Assembly (NCBI GenBank): GCA_049511415.1
Contig: JBEKYC010000036.1
Location: forward strand, 1 to 64,000
DNA: 64,000 nt
Source of the DNA: Bog-159 sp049511415
GTDB taxonomy: Bacteria; Acidobacteriota; Terriglobia; Bryobacterales; Bryobacteraceae
Direction of reading: 5' to 3'
A program made the translations under genes and the position numbers. Shown in pieces: positions 63,801 through 64,000 of the stretch (position 1 is its first letter; each line of letters begins with the position of its first letter). A model generated the notes under the pieces. It was not told the origin of the DNA. It saw only the letters and a program-made list of their open reading frames with translations, and made no database searches.

Positions 63801-64000
63801 GGCGCAGGGCAGTCTGCATGGTGGCCGTGGTTTGCGCCACCGCCATATCGATCTTGACGTTGGGATGGAAATAGATTTTAACGACCGCGTACCCGGAGTA
63901 CGACTGCGACTCGATGTGCTCCACGTCGTTGACGTTCGAGGTGAGGCTGCGCTCGAAGCCAGTCACCACGCGCTTCTCCATCTCCTCGGGAGAAAGCCCC
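60868..64000 (-). CDS. RND efflux permease (AcrB/MdtB-like), 5' end beyond window
   Basis: At least 1043 codons read from the right edge to 60868; the N-terminus (first TM and start) lies outside. Twelve-span RND pump: FLGSWRSTLIVCISIPLSIL (TM2/3 region), the proton-relay Asp pair in AVGILVDDATVEIENTHRN (TM4), and the C-terminal repeat with FIILMALPGATAGILWMLFL and MGEGGEQNAPLGRAVIGG. The Asp pair fits HAE-type (drug or lipid) pumps and not metal pumps. A Ser/Gly/Pro-rich loop (TPGSMAGASMAGPASVGTSP) in the second periplasmic part is an insertion relative to AcrB. It forms an operon with the adaptor gene. Confidence 0.95.
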   Translation of the reverse strand, partial: GLSPEEMEKRVVTGFERSLTSNVNDVEHIESQSYSGYAVVKIYFHPNVKIDMAVAQTTATMQTALRQMPPGMFPANILKYDASSVPILQLGLSSKTLREQEIFDIGNNFIRTPLGTVQGASVSYPFGGKQRAVMVDLNLDDLYAKQLSPIDISNALNLQNLILPAGTAKLGHTEYQVLVNSSPIELNDLNDLPIKTVNGATVYIKDVAQVHDGFNVQNNIVRTNGSRGVLITITRNGKASTLAIVNAVKAALPRILANVPPELKVTALADQSVFVRASIQGVLREALIAAGLTGLMILLFLGSWRSTLIVCISIPLSILTSLCLLSLLGQTINVMTLGGLALAVGILVDDATVEIENTHRNIAMRKPIIRAVLDGASQIAVPTFVATISICIVFVPVLLLTGTARYLFTPLAMAVVFAMLASYLLSRTLVPTMMAYLLESEITGGNRRTSLFERGHHLFNHAFEALRFRYVGLLDWSLRHRGRTLLAFGTFFAASLGLGWLVGEDFFPAVDSGQMRLHARGPAGMRIEETEVRFSDLEREIRAVIPPGEIDMLIDNIGIPNSWPAIAQGDIPTISSADGEILISLNKEKHAPTRDYEVLLRKRLHQHFPDMTFFFQPANITSQILNFGLPAPIDLQVVGRNAAANYAIAQNLAQRIARIPGAADVHVHQVADQPVIRLDVDRAKAAQMGLTQRDVTSSMLISLSGNGTVAPNFWMNWTNGVSYGVGVQTPQYRIDSMDALLHTPISPSTNAVNSTTPGSMAGASMAGPASVGTSPGGSSQAYGNPGAVAGNTQLLSNLASAHRSYMPVIVNHYNVWPVFDVFANVDRRDLGGVGAEVTKIMHEEEPRLPRGTSFSLRGQVATMQSSFFRLGLGMVFAVVLVYLLMTINFQSWLDPFIILMALPGATAGILWMLFLTGTSLSVPSLMGAMMCIGVATANSILIVTFANGERETVLSARDAMLSAGYARIRPVLMTATAMILGMVPMSLGMGEGGEQNAPLGRAVIGGLTFATVTTLFVVPIIYSYLRTNPPVDHQRKLEELNTP

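Overview
The window looks like a chromosomal segment of an Acidobacteriota bacterium of the Solibacter/Bryobacter type. This is inferred from protein families and not from an rRNA gene. The markers are an orphan MacB/FtsX-type permease of the acidobacterial ADOP kind, a VWFA-related acidobacterial protein with a Tat signal, a carboxypeptidase-regulatory-domain TonB receptor, a tannase/feruloyl esterase, GH2 and GH97 glycosidases, a P450, many secreted proteins of unknown function and high GC. No rRNA, tRNA or CRISPR array was found.

Layout. 1-9.6 kb: 3' part of alaS (frame broken), a hicBA toxin-antitoxin pair, an ADOP permease, a secreted tannase followed by a peroxiredoxin-like gene whose first redox Cys codon is TGA (candidate selenoprotein), a one-ORF HicA-HicB fusion, a small hypothetical, an AAC(6')-like acetyltransferase (frame broken) and a small P-loop ATPase. 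9.6-14 kb: a two-gene secreted-protein operon. 14.3-20.5 kb: dinB-trmFO, then a tandemly duplicated block of secreted paralogs containing relics of a second trmFO 3' end, then a XerC-like recombinase. 20.5-24.8 kb: an accessory island bounded by a 23-bp direct repeat that covers the xerC 3' end. 24.8-30 kb: small membrane protein, glgA, thioredoxin, a DksA/TraR-type zinc-finger protein, a sigma54 response regulator and a secreted hypothetical. 30-39.8 kb: membrane proteins, an M48 protease, an NCS1 permease, P450, Pal lipoprotein, and a conserved unknown paired with an Hsp70-like ATPase. 39.8-45 kb: GH2 and GH97 glycosidases and a secreted repeat protein. 45-50.7 kb: TPR protein, a short SecA-like ATPase with an upstream signal-peptide ORF, CDF transporter and esterase. 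50.7-64 kb: ABC-F ATPase, VOC protein, CPBP protease, membrane protein, TonB receptor, sigma/anti-sigma pair and an RND efflux operon running off the end.

The strongest candidate for an undescribed system is the 90-codon ORF at 48258-48530, just upstream of the SecA-like gene. It has an N-terminal signal sequence and a C-terminal Arg-Pro-Pro-Pro. Its last codons can base-pair with the Shine-Dalgarno sequence of the downstream gene, which is the architecture of SecM-type secretion monitors. Other leads are the UxxC peroxiredoxin, the integrase-less island at xerC, the fused HicAB with its operator and internal start, and the fossil trmFO duplication.

Caution: seven genes have a frame break and one has an in-frame TAG. 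Six of the seven frame breaks are repaired by a single base, usually in a short homopolymer. The pattern fits indel errors in the sequence better than real gene decay, although only the reads can settle it.
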